Source of the DNA: Hyphomicrobiaceae bacterium
Lineage (GTDB): Bacteria; Pseudomonadota; Alphaproteobacteria; Rhizobiales; Methyloligellaceae
Assembly: GCA_020637815.1 (NCBI GenBank)
Contig: JACKJS010000001.1
Coordinates: 1,302,001-1,366,000 of the forward strand
DNA: 64,000 nt
Direction: 5' to 3'
A program made the position numbers and the translations under genes. Position 1 is the first letter of the stretch. Every line of letters begins with the position of its first letter. Below, piece after piece: positions 56,119 through 64,000 of this stretch. The notes under the pieces are model-generated. The model worked only from the letters and a program-made list of their open reading frames with translations. It was not told the origin of the DNA and made no database searches.

Positions 56119-56643
56119 ATGGGCTTTCAATCAAGTTTCGCAGGAACGGACGCGCCGCGCGCCGAAGTTCACGCATGTTCCGGACCGGAATGGCTTGTCG
56201 GTGTCGGTTTCCGTTGTTGGCTTGCGGGGTACGACACGGGCGACATTACCTGCTGGGAAAACGGCTGGAATACATACAACCGGGTTCTCGGCCCGGCGCG
56301 CGCCAAGCGTGCCGTCACCGAACTCGCCTGTTGGGTCCGCTGTCTACGCGCCGCGGCATCCCGCAAGATCGAATACAATGCCTTCGACAGTAAGCGCTTC
56401 TGTGCCGACGAATGCATGGCGATGTCGTTGATCGCGGCATCCCAGCATCACCGTTGTCCGGCCATGCAAGCGTGCGCGCTCGCGCTGACGGGATCCGATC
56501 TTGTCGATCCCGTCATCGACGCTGCCAACGCCTTTGCCGATGCTCTTCAGGAGGCGGAGTATCGCCTCAACCAAGAGACCGTCGCTGCGTTGGTGGCCTC
56601 GGAGGCACGCTCGCGCGGAGGCTCTCTCTCTGCCCGCCGCTGA
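56119..56643 (+). CDS. Cysteine-rich protein of unknown function within the iron operon
   Basis: 174 residues after a GGGG-rich Shine-Dalgarno, 10 bp after the binding-protein gene. It has no signal peptide. Nine cysteines, including 'ACWVRCLRA', 'RFCADECMAM' and 'HRCPAMQACAL', with helical stretches between them, suggest a metal or Fe-S binding site. 'DTGDITCWENGWNTYNRVLG' is distinctive. It sits between the binding protein and the permease, so a role in iron handling or sensing is likely. No family recognised. Confidence 0.75.
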   Translation: MGFQSSFAGTDAPRAEVHACSGPEWLVGVGFRCWLAGYDTGDITCWENGWNTYNRVLGPARAKRAVTELACWVRCLRAAASRKIEYNAFDSKRFCADECMAMSLIAASQHHRCPAMQACALALTGSDLVDPVIDAANAFADALQEAEYRLNQETVAALVASEARSRGGSLSARR

Positions 56644-58402
56644 CGAGCCCAAAGGACGGATTCCACCCTCGCAGCCGGAGCGCTTGCGAAGACGGCTCGC
56701 CAAGCCATTCGAGAGTGGCAACCTCGCCTGGTCCGCGGGCGCGCTGGTGCTGTCTCTGATCGCGGCTGCGCCGCTCTTTGCGATCGCGGTGATGGCGCTG
56801 CATTCCAGTGGCGACACCTGGCCTCATCTCGTCGCGAACGTCTTGCCGGGCGCCGTGCGGCGCACGCTCATCCTGATGGCAGGCGTTGCCGCGATCGCGC
56901 TTGCCGTCGGCACGGGCACGGCCTGGCTCGTCACCATGTACCGCTTCCCGGGGCGGCGCTGGTTTCAATGGCTTCTGCTTCTGCCGCTGGCGATGCCCAC
57001 CTACATCATCGCCTTCTGCTATATCGAGCTCTTCGACTATTCCGGCGAAGTGCAGACGGCCTTGCGCGCCCTGTTCGGTTGGAAGAACGCGCAGGACTAT
57101 TGGTTCCCGGACATTCGAAGTCTCGGCGGCGCCATTTTCGTCATGGGGGCGGTCCTCTACCCTTACGTCTACATCACGGCGCGGGCGAGCTTCGTGGCCC
57201 AGTCAATTTGCGTGATCGAGGCGAGCCGCACGCTGGGCCGCAGCGCATCCGAAACCTTTTGGCAGATCGCTCTGCCACTTGCCCGGCCGGCCCTCGCCGC
57301 AGGCACGGCGCTGGCGCTGATGGAAACGCTCAACGACATCGGCGCCGTGGAGTTCTTTGGCGTGCGGACGCTCACGGTCACCGTCTACGACACCTGGCTC
57401 GACCGCGGCAGTCTCGCGGGCGCGGCGCAGATTTCCTGTGTAATGCTCTTCTTCGTGCTTGCCATTCTGGGACTCGAACGCGCCCTGCGCCGGGGCAGGC
57501 AGTTCCACCACACCACCGGAAAATATCGCGACTTGCCCGAAGAAACGCTCACGGGCCTGAAGGGATTTCTGGCCACGCTGGCCTGCGCCCTTCCCGTTCT
57601 GGTGGGATTCGTCTTTCCGACCTATGTCCTGGCGGGCGATGCGATCGCGCATATTTCGTCCGGGCTCACCGAGGAGTTTTGGCTTGCGGCCATGCATAGC
57701 CTTGCCCTCGCCCTCGCTGCCGCGTTGCTCGGCGTGGTTTTCGCAATCGTCTTGGCCTATGGCCGGCGGCAGACGCGCTCGCGGCTGATTCATGTCGCGA
57801 GTTTCGTGCCAGCCGTCAGCTACGCCATTCCGGGGACGGTGCTCGCCATCGGTCTTCTGATTCCGCTCGCCGGCCTCGACAACACGATCGACGGAGCCGC
57901 CCGCTCGCTGTTCGGCGTATCGACCGGCCTCATCTTCTCCGGAACGGCCTTCGCCATCGTGCTGGCCTACACGATCCGCTTTCTCGCTGCCTCGCTCGGT
58001 TCGGTGGAGGCAGGCCTCAGCAAGATCTCGCGCAACATCGACGCGGCCGGACGCACCCTCGGTGCATCCGTGACGGAGATGTTGTGGAGCATCCACCTTC
58101 CCCTGCTCCGGCCGACGCTCGGCGCGGCCGCGATGATCGTGTTCGTTGATTCCATGAAGGAGCTCCCGGCCACGTTGCTGCTACGCCCCTTCAACTTCGA
58201 CACGCTGGCCACGCAGGTGTTCACGCTGGCCTCGCTCTATCGCTACGAAGAGGCCGGCCTCTCGGCGTTGACCATCGTCCTGGTGAGTTTGGCGCCGGTG
58301 CTCTTTCTCCAGGGCATTATTGCCAACAGCCGACCCGGTTTTTCCGCCTCGCGGACCCGTTCCGCCGCGTCGCAGGCGGAATTGGCGTTGCGAAATTCCT
58401 GA
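56540..58402 (+). CDS. Ferric-iron ABC transporter permease, fused double domain (FbpB/FutB-like)
   Basis: 620 residues from the ATG at 56540, or 572 from a TTG at 56684; the start is uncertain and overlaps the Cys-rich gene. About twelve membrane segments in two halves. Both carry the EAA loop: 'EASRTLGRSASETFWQIALP' and 'DAAGRTLGASVTEMLWSIHLP'. It forms the inner-membrane channel for Fe3+ brought by the binding protein. The expected ATPase partner is absent and must be encoded elsewhere. Confidence 0.9.
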   Translation: MLFRRRSIASTKRPSLRWWPRRHARAEALSLPAADEPKGRIPPSQPERLRRRLAKPFESGNLAWSAGALVLSLIAAAPLFAIAVMALHSSGDTWPHLVANVLPGAVRRTLILMAGVAAIALAVGTGTAWLVTMYRFPGRRWFQWLLLLPLAMPTYIIAFCYIELFDYSGEVQTALRALFGWKNAQDYWFPDIRSLGGAIFVMGAVLYPYVYITARASFVAQSICVIEASRTLGRSASETFWQIALPLARPALAAGTALALMETLNDIGAVEFFGVRTLTVTVYDTWLDRGSLAGAAQISCVMLFFVLAILGLERALRRGRQFHHTTGKYRDLPEETLTGLKGFLATLACALPVLVGFVFPTYVLAGDAIAHISSGLTEEFWLAAMHSLALALAAALLGVVFAIVLAYGRRQTRSRLIHVASFVPAVSYAIPGTVLAIGLLIPLAGLDNTIDGAARSLFGVSTGLIFSGTAFAIVLAYTIRFLAASLGSVEAGLSKISRNIDAAGRTLGASVTEMLWSIHLPLLRPTLGAAAMIVFVDSMKELPATLLLRPFNFDTLATQVFTLASLYRYEEAGLSALTIVLVSLAPVLFLQGIIANSRPGFSASRTRSAASQAELALRNS

Positions 58403-58540
58403 TAACCCAAGAGAATAGGCTATAGGGTTTGCTTGGATCTGATGCGGCGCACCTCGCGGGGCGCATCGCGTACCGCCCGTTCGCGGGCGGCCGGTCCGCA
58501 CGACAGAAGCCCGCGCAGCCAGGTAATCGGAAAGGTCGGA

Positions 58541-60340
58541 ATGAGGCCGCGCCAATCTTCGTGGAAATGGCTTCTTGCCGTTCTAACCGCCTTGATCGCG
58601 GTAGGCCTTGCGTCCCTGCTCCTCCGGCATGCAAGAACCAATTCCGACTTGCGAGGGCGGGTAGTGTCGTCCTTTTCGGAATGGACCGGCGGCACCGTCA
58701 CTCTCGCCGAGCCCCTGCTCGTCCGCTATTTCCCGCCGTCTCTCGAGGGAGGCCTCACGGTTGCCAGCGCAACGAAACTGCCGTCGGTTCAATCAATCGC
58801 CGCGCCGTCGTTCCGGCTGACCTTGTCTCTGCCCAACCTGCTTCTCGGAAATATCAAATTCAATGCGCTTCGCTTGGACAAACCGGCGCTCACGCTGAAA
58901 TCAAAAAACAGCACCGAATCGGCCGATGCCATTTTCGGGCGCCTCACGGCATTCCTCGCCGATGCGCCGTTGCAGACCGTGCGTATCCGCGGCGGGAAGG
59001 TCGGGCCGCCACAAGGCGCCCCTCTCCTTAGCGCTGTCGATGTCCGGCTGAACACGCGCGGACAGTCCGGCGCCATGGAAACCTACGGATCGTTCAATTT
59101 CAACGGCGAGCCAGTCACGTTCTCGTTCGATCGTGGAAAGTTCGTCGAAGACGACGACAAGCGCAGTGCGCCAGTGGCGATCAAGGTCACGTCGGCACCC
59201 CTGACCGCGCGCTTTTCCGGAACGATTCATGTGGCCGACACGCTCGAGGGCGAAGGCGACCTCGAGGCGAAGCTTCCCGACATTCGCCGCTTCCTGGGCT
59301 GGACGGGCGTGGTTCTCCCCAAGGGCGATAGCTTGAAGGACGCCAGCGCCTCCGGACGTGTCCATTGGGCGGGTGGCACGCTGACGTTCGACGATGGGAC
59401 GTTCGACTTCGACGGCAACGAGGCAGTGGGCCTCCTTGCCATCACGGCCGGGCCGCGGCCGCGACTCGACGGCACGCTCGCCTTCGAGCAACTGACACTC
59501 GATCCCTACCTGCCCGATCTCAAACCCGAAACGCCGAGGAAGCGTCTCTTCGATTGGGTCTTGCTCAAACATCTCGATGCCGACTTGCGCCTCTCGGCTG
59601 CCAAGCTGAGCGCGCGCGGTCTGGAGCTCGGCCAAGGCGGCTTCACCATCAACGCCAAGAACGGAAAGATCTCGAACGAGGTCGGCGCGCTCGAACTCTG
59701 CGGCGGAGAGGCCGAAGGAAGGCTCGATCTCGATCTTTCGGCACCGCGCAGCGAGGCCTCCCTGTCGGGCACCCTCGCTAACGTTGCGCTGACGAATTGC
59801 CTGCAATCTCTTGGGCTGAACGTGCCGGTGAAAGGCTCCGGAACCCTCGATGCGGACATTTCGACAGGCGGCACGACGCGCGAAGAACTCATCCGCGGAC
59901 TGGCCGGTACGATCAAGGTTTCGGCAGCGGAGGGATCGTTGCCGGTCGATCTTGCGGCTCTCCTGGCAAAATCGGATGCCGAGGCCAGCGGCTGGAGTCA
60001 AAATGCAGGAACGGACTATTCCGCCCTCGACGCGGATTGCAGCATCTCGGCCGGACATCTGTGGTGCCAGTCCTTCCATCTGGTGACCGACAAGGGAGCG
60101 ATCACCGGCGCTGGCGGCCTCGACATCGCGCAGCAGACCCTTGATTGGAACTTCCGGATGGCTGACCCTGTCGCGCCGGCCGACCCTCCGGAACCCGTTT
60201 CAAAGAGCCAGCCGCGCATCACGATGAATGGTACGCTCTCAGTTCCTCAGATCGCGAGGACCACCCATCCGGCCCCTCAGGCTGGGGCCTCGACACAGGA
60301 GACGCAAGTCAACAGAGGCCCCCGCGTGGACAGCCCATAA
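58541..60340 (+). CDS. AsmA family protein
   Basis: 599 residues from the ATG preceded by AAAGG; the frame is open to an ATG at 58442 but its Arg-rich codons look non-coding. One N-terminal membrane anchor ('WLLAVLTALIAVGLASLLL') precedes a long periplasmic beta-rich domain. The C-terminal AsmA region has 'VPVKGSGTLDADISTGGTTRE', then 'LIRGLAGTIKVSAAEGSL' and 'SFHLVTDKGAITGAGGLDI', both typical of the family. AsmA proteins act in outer-membrane assembly or lipid transport between membranes. It follows the permease gene by 138 bp. Confidence 0.85.
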   Translation: MRPRQSSWKWLLAVLTALIAVGLASLLLRHARTNSDLRGRVVSSFSEWTGGTVTLAEPLLVRYFPPSLEGGLTVASATKLPSVQSIAAPSFRLTLSLPNLLLGNIKFNALRLDKPALTLKSKNSTESADAIFGRLTAFLADAPLQTVRIRGGKVGPPQGAPLLSAVDVRLNTRGQSGAMETYGSFNFNGEPVTFSFDRGKFVEDDDKRSAPVAIKVTSAPLTARFSGTIHVADTLEGEGDLEAKLPDIRRFLGWTGVVLPKGDSLKDASASGRVHWAGGTLTFDDGTFDFDGNEAVGLLAITAGPRPRLDGTLAFEQLTLDPYLPDLKPETPRKRLFDWVLLKHLDADLRLSAAKLSARGLELGQGGFTINAKNGKISNEVGALELCGGEAEGRLDLDLSAPRSEASLSGTLANVALTNCLQSLGLNVPVKGSGTLDADISTGGTTREELIRGLAGTIKVSAAEGSLPVDLAALLAKSDAEASGWSQNAGTDYSALDADCSISAGHLWCQSFHLVTDKGAITGAGGLDIAQQTLDWNFRMADPVAPADPPEPVSKSQPRITMNGTLSVPQIARTTHPAPQAGASTQETQVNRGPRVDSP

Positions 60341-60371
60341 CGGAAACGACATCGACCGACGATCCCTGCTC

Positions 60372-61580
60372 GTGCTCAACAACCTCACCACCCTCAGACG
60401 TTCGAAGAGCCTCCTTGGCCGGCGCGGCTTCGCCGCGGCCTTGGGGGTGGCCGTGCTGCTGGCGGCACCGTCCGAAGCTCTATCGCAGCAAACATTGAAC
60501 GTCGCGACCTGGGGCGGGGCCTATGGCCGCGCGCAAGAAGAGGCTCTCTTCGAACCGTTCGCGAAGAAGACCGGCACGGTCGTCGCGACGGAGATCTATG
60601 GCGGCGACGCCAAGAAGCTTCAATCGCTCATCGACAATAGCGACACGCCGGTGGACGTTGTCGACGTCTCGGCGGGCGCTCTGGATAAATTGTGTGCAGA
60701 TGGGCTTCTTGCGCCGATGGACACCGATGAATTGAACGGCGATGGCGACAGCGGAGACGATTTCCTGCCTGGTGCGATTTCGAAATGCGGCGTCGCCAGC
60801 ATGGCGTGGTCGACGGCAATTGTATTCAGCCGGAAGGCCTTCCGTACGGCCAAGCCGGGATCGATCGCCGCTCTGCTCGATACGGCGAGCTATCCCGGCA
60901 AGCGCGCGTTGCCAAACACGCCGCAACGGACGCTCGAACTCGCCCTTCTGGCGGACGGCGTCGCGCCCGGCAGTGTGTATACGGAGCTCGGAACGCCCGA
61001 AGGAGCGGACCGGGCCTTCGCCGCGCTCGATAGGATCAAGAACCACGTCCTTCTGTGGGACAACGCGGCGCAGCCTGTCACTTGGATCGTCGATGGGCGC
61101 GCCACGATGGCCGCCGGCTATAGTGGCCGTCTGTTTCGCGCCGCGATCGGGGATCGCAATATCGGCATCCTATGGGATGGGCAGATTTACGATCTCGATG
61201 CCTGGGCAATTCCTAAGACATCGACGAACAAGACGGAGGCGATGCGCTTCATCCGCTTCGCCACGGAGCCTGCGCAGCTCGCGGCCCAAGCGCAGCTGAC
61301 CGCTTACGGGCCCATGCGTGCGTCGGCCATTGCAAAAGTGGGTCCACATCCCGTGATCGGCGTCGACATGCAGAGCTTTCTCCCGACTGCGCCGGGCAAC
61401 TTTCAGCGCGCCTTGAAGTTCGATCAGGCTTGGTGGGATCGCAGCGGCGCATCTCTCACGCAACGCTTCAACGCGTGGGCCAACGAGGTGCGCACTGCTG
61501 CGGCCGCGCGCGAAGCAGAGCGCAAAGCCAAGGCGGCGGCTGCCGCCGCCAAGGACGCGCCCGCGAAAGCGGCTCCGTAG
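60372..61580 (+). CDS. ABC transporter substrate-binding protein (PotD/spermidine-putrescine type)
   Basis: 402 residues from a GTG; the start is uncertain because no Shine-Dalgarno is clear. An N-terminal signal peptide with an Arg pair ('SLLGRRGFAAALGVAVLLA') leads to 'QQTLNVATWGGAYGRAQEEAL', the start of a class-I-type binding protein for polyamines or related solutes. The C-terminus ends in an Ala/Lys low-complexity tail. No permease or ATPase for it lies in the window; upstream genes are an AsmA-like protein and the iron permease. Ligand unknown. Confidence 0.88.
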   Translation: MLNNLTTLRRSKSLLGRRGFAAALGVAVLLAAPSEALSQQTLNVATWGGAYGRAQEEALFEPFAKKTGTVVATEIYGGDAKKLQSLIDNSDTPVDVVDVSAGALDKLCADGLLAPMDTDELNGDGDSGDDFLPGAISKCGVASMAWSTAIVFSRKAFRTAKPGSIAALLDTASYPGKRALPNTPQRTLELALLADGVAPGSVYTELGTPEGADRAFAALDRIKNHVLLWDNAAQPVTWIVDGRATMAAGYSGRLFRAAIGDRNIGILWDGQIYDLDAWAIPKTSTNKTEAMRFIRFATEPAQLAAQAQLTAYGPMRASAIAKVGPHPVIGVDMQSFLPTAPGNFQRALKFDQAWWDRSGASLTQRFNAWANEVRTAAAAREAERKAKAAAAAAKDAPAKAAP

Positions 61581-61893
61581 AATCGTCGCCACTCGGCACT
61601 TGTCCCCAGGGCCCAAAGAAATAGCGGGTACAATCGCAGCGTCCAATTGCGTCGCCCGTCGGCTTCGTGCCATCCTTCCCGACGGAGCGGGTCTTTGGGC
61701 AACTGGCCCATTTCCGGACACACTCTACACAGAACGCACCATCCAACGGCGCACCCGGTGCGGATGCGCCGCGTTCCAAGCACTGCCGGGGCGGGGCCGG
61801 CAGTGCCCCCTATTTTCCGTCCTTGGTTGTTTCGTTGTGCCGGCATGCACGGCTCAAAGGCGATCGCGTTCGCCACGACCCCGAGCCCGCGAA
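61581..61893. other. Intergenic region between convergent genes
   Basis: 313 bp. It contains the hairpin at 61780-61806 and some GC-rich dyads; no gene-like frame is convincing. Confidence 0.5.
61780..61815 (+). terminator. Possible terminator after the PotD-like gene
   Basis: GCACTGCCGG and CCGGCAGTGC, perfect 10-bp arms with a 7-bp loop, followed by CCCCTATTTT. The T-tract is weak and about 200 bp after the stop. Confidence 0.5.
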
Positions 61894-62652
61894 CTAAAAT
61901 GCCCTGTATAGGCTGAGCGCGAGATAGCCGCTCGGTTCGTCGAGCAGATAGTCGCCGGTGAAACCGCCCGACACGGTTGCCTCGAACGCCTTAAAGTGTG
62001 CACGCACGAAGCCGCCGCCGCGGCCGGCGTTGTATTCCCGATTGCCGAGCACCCCGCCCTCGAGCCCGGCGGACAGCACCGGCCCCAAACGATACCCTAT
62101 GCGCGTGAGTTCCCAGTACTCCTGGAAGGCCGTGCCAAAGGATGCATCCGCCGATAGAAACCAGCGGCCGGTAAGGTCGGCCCATGTCTCGAGCGCGATG
62201 CGCAAGCCAAGCGCGGTTCCCTGGACCGAGTTGCCGGGATCGTAGGGCGAGATCTGCTGATCGACGGCCTCGATCCCGGCGAAGGCTTTCACGACGAGCG
62301 GACCGCGCCGGATCTGATACCCAGCCTGAACGGAAAGAAACGAGACATCGCCACTGAATTCGGTCGGTACGTAGGAGCCACTCTCGAACAACGTGCCGTC
62401 ATAGCTATACCGGCCCACTGCTCCCACCGCGCGGACCCGCCAGCCGGACCCGTAAAGTCCCTCGCCGAAGGCGTAGCCACCACCGGCGTACACGCCGGTG
62501 TAGTTGTTGGTCGTCTCGACACCGCTGAAGACTTCCCGGCGCGGTTGATCCTCGCCCGCGACCGCTGTCCCCGACAGGCCTGCCACGAGGAGTATCGGCA
62601 GGCAGCACGCTCGCCGGCGGCGCTGGACTTGCTCTTTTGCGCACAACCGCAT
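61894..62652 (-). CDS. BcsS-like exported beta-barrel protein
   Basis: 252 residues from MRLCAKEQVQ, with a signal peptide ('CCLPILLVAGLSGTAVAGE'). Beta-barrel features follow: 'YTGVYAGGGYAFGEGLYGSG', then 'VRAVGAVGRYSYDGT', 'LVVKAFAGIEAVDQQISPYD', 'ALETWADLTGRWFLSADASF' and the C-terminal 'LALSLYRAF'. The pattern matches the alphaproteobacterial cellulose-biosynthesis-associated BcsS family. No bcs genes are in the window, so a link to cellulose is unproven. The frame is open far upstream, but that part overlaps the antiporter. Confidence 0.75.
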   Translation of the reverse strand: MRLCAKEQVQRRRRACCLPILLVAGLSGTAVAGEDQPRREVFSGVETTNNYTGVYAGGGYAFGEGLYGSGWRVRAVGAVGRYSYDGTLFESGSYVPTEFSGDVSFLSVQAGYQIRRGPLVVKAFAGIEAVDQQISPYDPGNSVQGTALGLRIALETWADLTGRWFLSADASFGTAFQEYWELTRIGYRLGPVLSAGLEGGVLGNREYNAGRGGGFVRAHFKAFEATVSGGFTGDYLLDEPSGYLALSLYRAF

Positions 62653-62855
62653 TTTCGCCGGCACCGCCCCGCTCCATGGACATTGGTCCTTGATCGTAAC
62701 CGGAGCGGCGCGCGGAGCCTGGCAACCCCGATGTGCGGACTCCGCCACTCCGCAACCTCCGGTAAGCGGATGCGTGTTTTGTTCCCCACAAGTTGCCCGA
62801 AAAAAGCGGAGTCGGACGATACGATCTGCACCGGCGGAAGCGGAGACGCCCGTAT

Positions 62856-63986
62856 CTACGGCTTGAAGATCAGCAGCAGGTAGGACGCGAACAGGACCAG
62901 ATGCACGAGCCCCAACAGGATGTTGGTCGGCGCCCCAGAGAAGGTTATGTGGCAGACGAACAAGGTCACAGACAGAAGGATGATTTCGACGCTGTTCAGT
63001 CCAAGCTGCAACGGGGTGCCAGTCAGGACGCTGATCGTCAGCATCACCGGTACGGTGAGACCGATCGTGGAGAGCGCGCTGCCGAGGCTGAGATTGACGG
63101 CACGCTGGAGCTGGTTGCGCGCCGCGGCTTGGAGCGCGGCCGTCCATTCCGGTGAGAGAATTAGCATCGCGATCACGACGCCCCCGAGAGCGTTCGGCAA
63201 CCCCAATTGCTCGATGCCGTGGTCGAGCAGTGCCGCGAGCGGCTTCGACAACAAGACCACCGGCATCAACGTCGCGAGCAGAAGAACCCCGTGATAGGGC
63301 GCCGAATATATGGGCCCGTGATGATGCGGTGCCGAGCTGGCCGGTTCGGCGACCTCATTCTTCTTTCCCCGACCCGTCGTGGGCTGCTCGAAGAAGTTAC
63401 GGTGCCGCGTCGTCTGGATGGTGAGAAACGCCGCATACAGCAGTGCCGTCAGCATGCCGAACACGACCGCCTGCTGCGTGTCGAGCGTCGGCCCAGACGT
63501 CGAAGCCGTGAAGGTCGGCACGACCAAGGCCAGAAAGGCCAGCGGCGTGATTACGGCAAGATAGGCCAGCGCACCTTGCAGGCTGTATTGCTGCTCCACA
63601 TAGCGCAGGCCGCCCACCGCCAGAACCGTGCCGACCATACCGTTCAGCACGATCATGAGAATGGCGAACATCGTTTCGCGCGGAAGGGTGGGATTCGGCA
63701 TGTTGCCGAGCATGACCGTCGCGAGGATCGTGACCTCGATGCTGATGACGGACAGTGTCAGGATTAGCGTACCGTACGGTTCGCCCAAAATCTCCGCGAG
63801 CGCGTCAGCGTGGCGCACCACGCCGAATGCGCACCAGATCATGACGCCGAACAACCACACGAACAGAAAGCCGAGCCAAGGCAGATTCGATAGATCCGCC
63901 AGCCACGGCTTCCCGACCGTGAAGAAGATCGCCGTGGTGACGACACCGGCGATCAGGCCGATCTCGTCCCGGAGTGTATGGAGCAA
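62856..63986 (-). CDS. chaA: Calcium/sodium:proton antiporter, ChaA-type (5' end may lie outside)
   Basis: 376 residues from a TTG at 63986; the frame remains open to the window edge with no ATG, so the true start may be upstream of the window. About eleven membrane segments. The two alpha-repeat motifs are 'EPYGTLILTLSVISIEVTIL' and 'NALGGVVIAMLILSPEWTAAL', each carrying the acidic residue that binds the cation. A cytoplasmic loop with His cluster 'APHHHGP' lies between. It likely exports Ca2+ or Na+ (or K+) in exchange for protons. Confidence 0.88.
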   Translation of the reverse strand: MLHTLRDEIGLIAGVVTTAIFFTVGKPWLADLSNLPWLGFLFVWLFGVMIWCAFGVVRHADALAEILGEPYGTLILTLSVISIEVTILATVMLGNMPNPTLPRETMFAILMIVLNGMVGTVLAVGGLRYVEQQYSLQGALAYLAVITPLAFLALVVPTFTASTSGPTLDTQQAVVFGMLTALLYAAFLTIQTTRHRNFFEQPTTGRGKKNEVAEPASSAPHHHGPIYSAPYHGVLLLATLMPVVLLSKPLAALLDHGIEQLGLPNALGGVVIAMLILSPEWTAALQAAARNQLQRAVNLSLGSALSTIGLTVPVMLTISVLTGTPLQLGLNSVEIILLSVTLFVCHITFSGAPTNILLGLVHLVLFASYLLLIFKP

Positions 63987-64000
63987 GCCATGAGGCTTCG

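Noticed and set aside
52653..62653. Possible genomic island or mobile element carrying the iron genes
   Set aside because: No integrase, transposase, direct repeats or use of the tRNA-His 3' end as an attachment site could be found; base composition dips only in the short promoter region near 54.8-54.95 kb.

Overview
The window comes from a high-GC alphaproteobacterium, most likely of the order Hyphomicrobiales. The evidence is a hisS-hisZ-hisG operon with a short, HisZ-dependent HisG; a tRNA-His with A73 and no G-1, a known alphaproteobacterial peculiarity; the block maoC-ribF-ileS-lspA-lipoprotein-M16-M16; a PdhS-like cytoplasmic histidine kinase; a TipF-like EAL protein; a phasin; and an Irr-type iron-control element (ICE). 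A marine or methylotrophic relative (Methyloceanibacter/Hyphomicrobium type) would fit the glycolate oxidase genes and the two secreted sulfatases, but this is a guess. There are no rRNA genes, insertion sequences, CRISPR arrays or prophage genes. The window reads as ordinary chromosome.

Layout. 1-6 kb: exonuclease VII large subunit and purD (divergent), a small membrane protein, tadA, rluB-rsmD and a small exported protein. 6-17.5 kb, minus strand: mutL, an inactive and an active M16 peptidase, a lipoprotein, lspA, an ileS with a 267-residue lysine-rich N-terminal extension, ribF and a MaoC dehydratase. 17.5-21.3 kb: a stand-alone CheY-like receiver, a HAD-IIA phosphatase, a small exported acidic protein and a TipF-like membrane protein with a degenerate EAL domain. 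21.6-23.8 kb: groES-groEL behind a sigma70-like promoter and a CIRCE operator, with a clear terminator. 23.8-33.6 kb, minus strand: an exported hypothetical, hisG-hisZ-hisS, glcF-glcE-glcD and an orphan DctP. 33.8-38.8 kb: a surface-glycan module (4,6-dehydratase, polyprenyl-phosphate sugar-phosphate transferase, SDR) plus a glycosyltransferase; the three-gene set matches UDP-QuiNAc synthesis and O-antigen initiation.

39-50 kb: small exported proteins, a NicO/RcnA-like metal exporter, an octaheme cytochrome with C-terminal HEAT and TPR repeats, and a minus-strand set of secreted proteins (HAD phosphatase, sulfatase, outer-membrane barrel with a long helical insert, second sulfatase). 50-53 kb: a 71-residue hypothetical, a 36-residue lipoprotein, a cold-shock protein, tRNA-His and a phasin; the last four each end in a recognisable minus-strand hairpin terminator. 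53-61.6 kb: PdhS-like kinase; then a ferric-iron ABC system (binding protein, Cys-rich protein, fused double permease) behind an ICE-like operator, followed by an AsmA-like protein and a second binding protein. 61.9-64 kb: a BcsS-like barrel protein and a ChaA-type antiporter running to the window edge.

Start codons were chosen by reading frame, homology expectation and visible Shine-Dalgarno sequences; doubtful ones are marked. All functional calls come from reading motifs by eye, with no database search.
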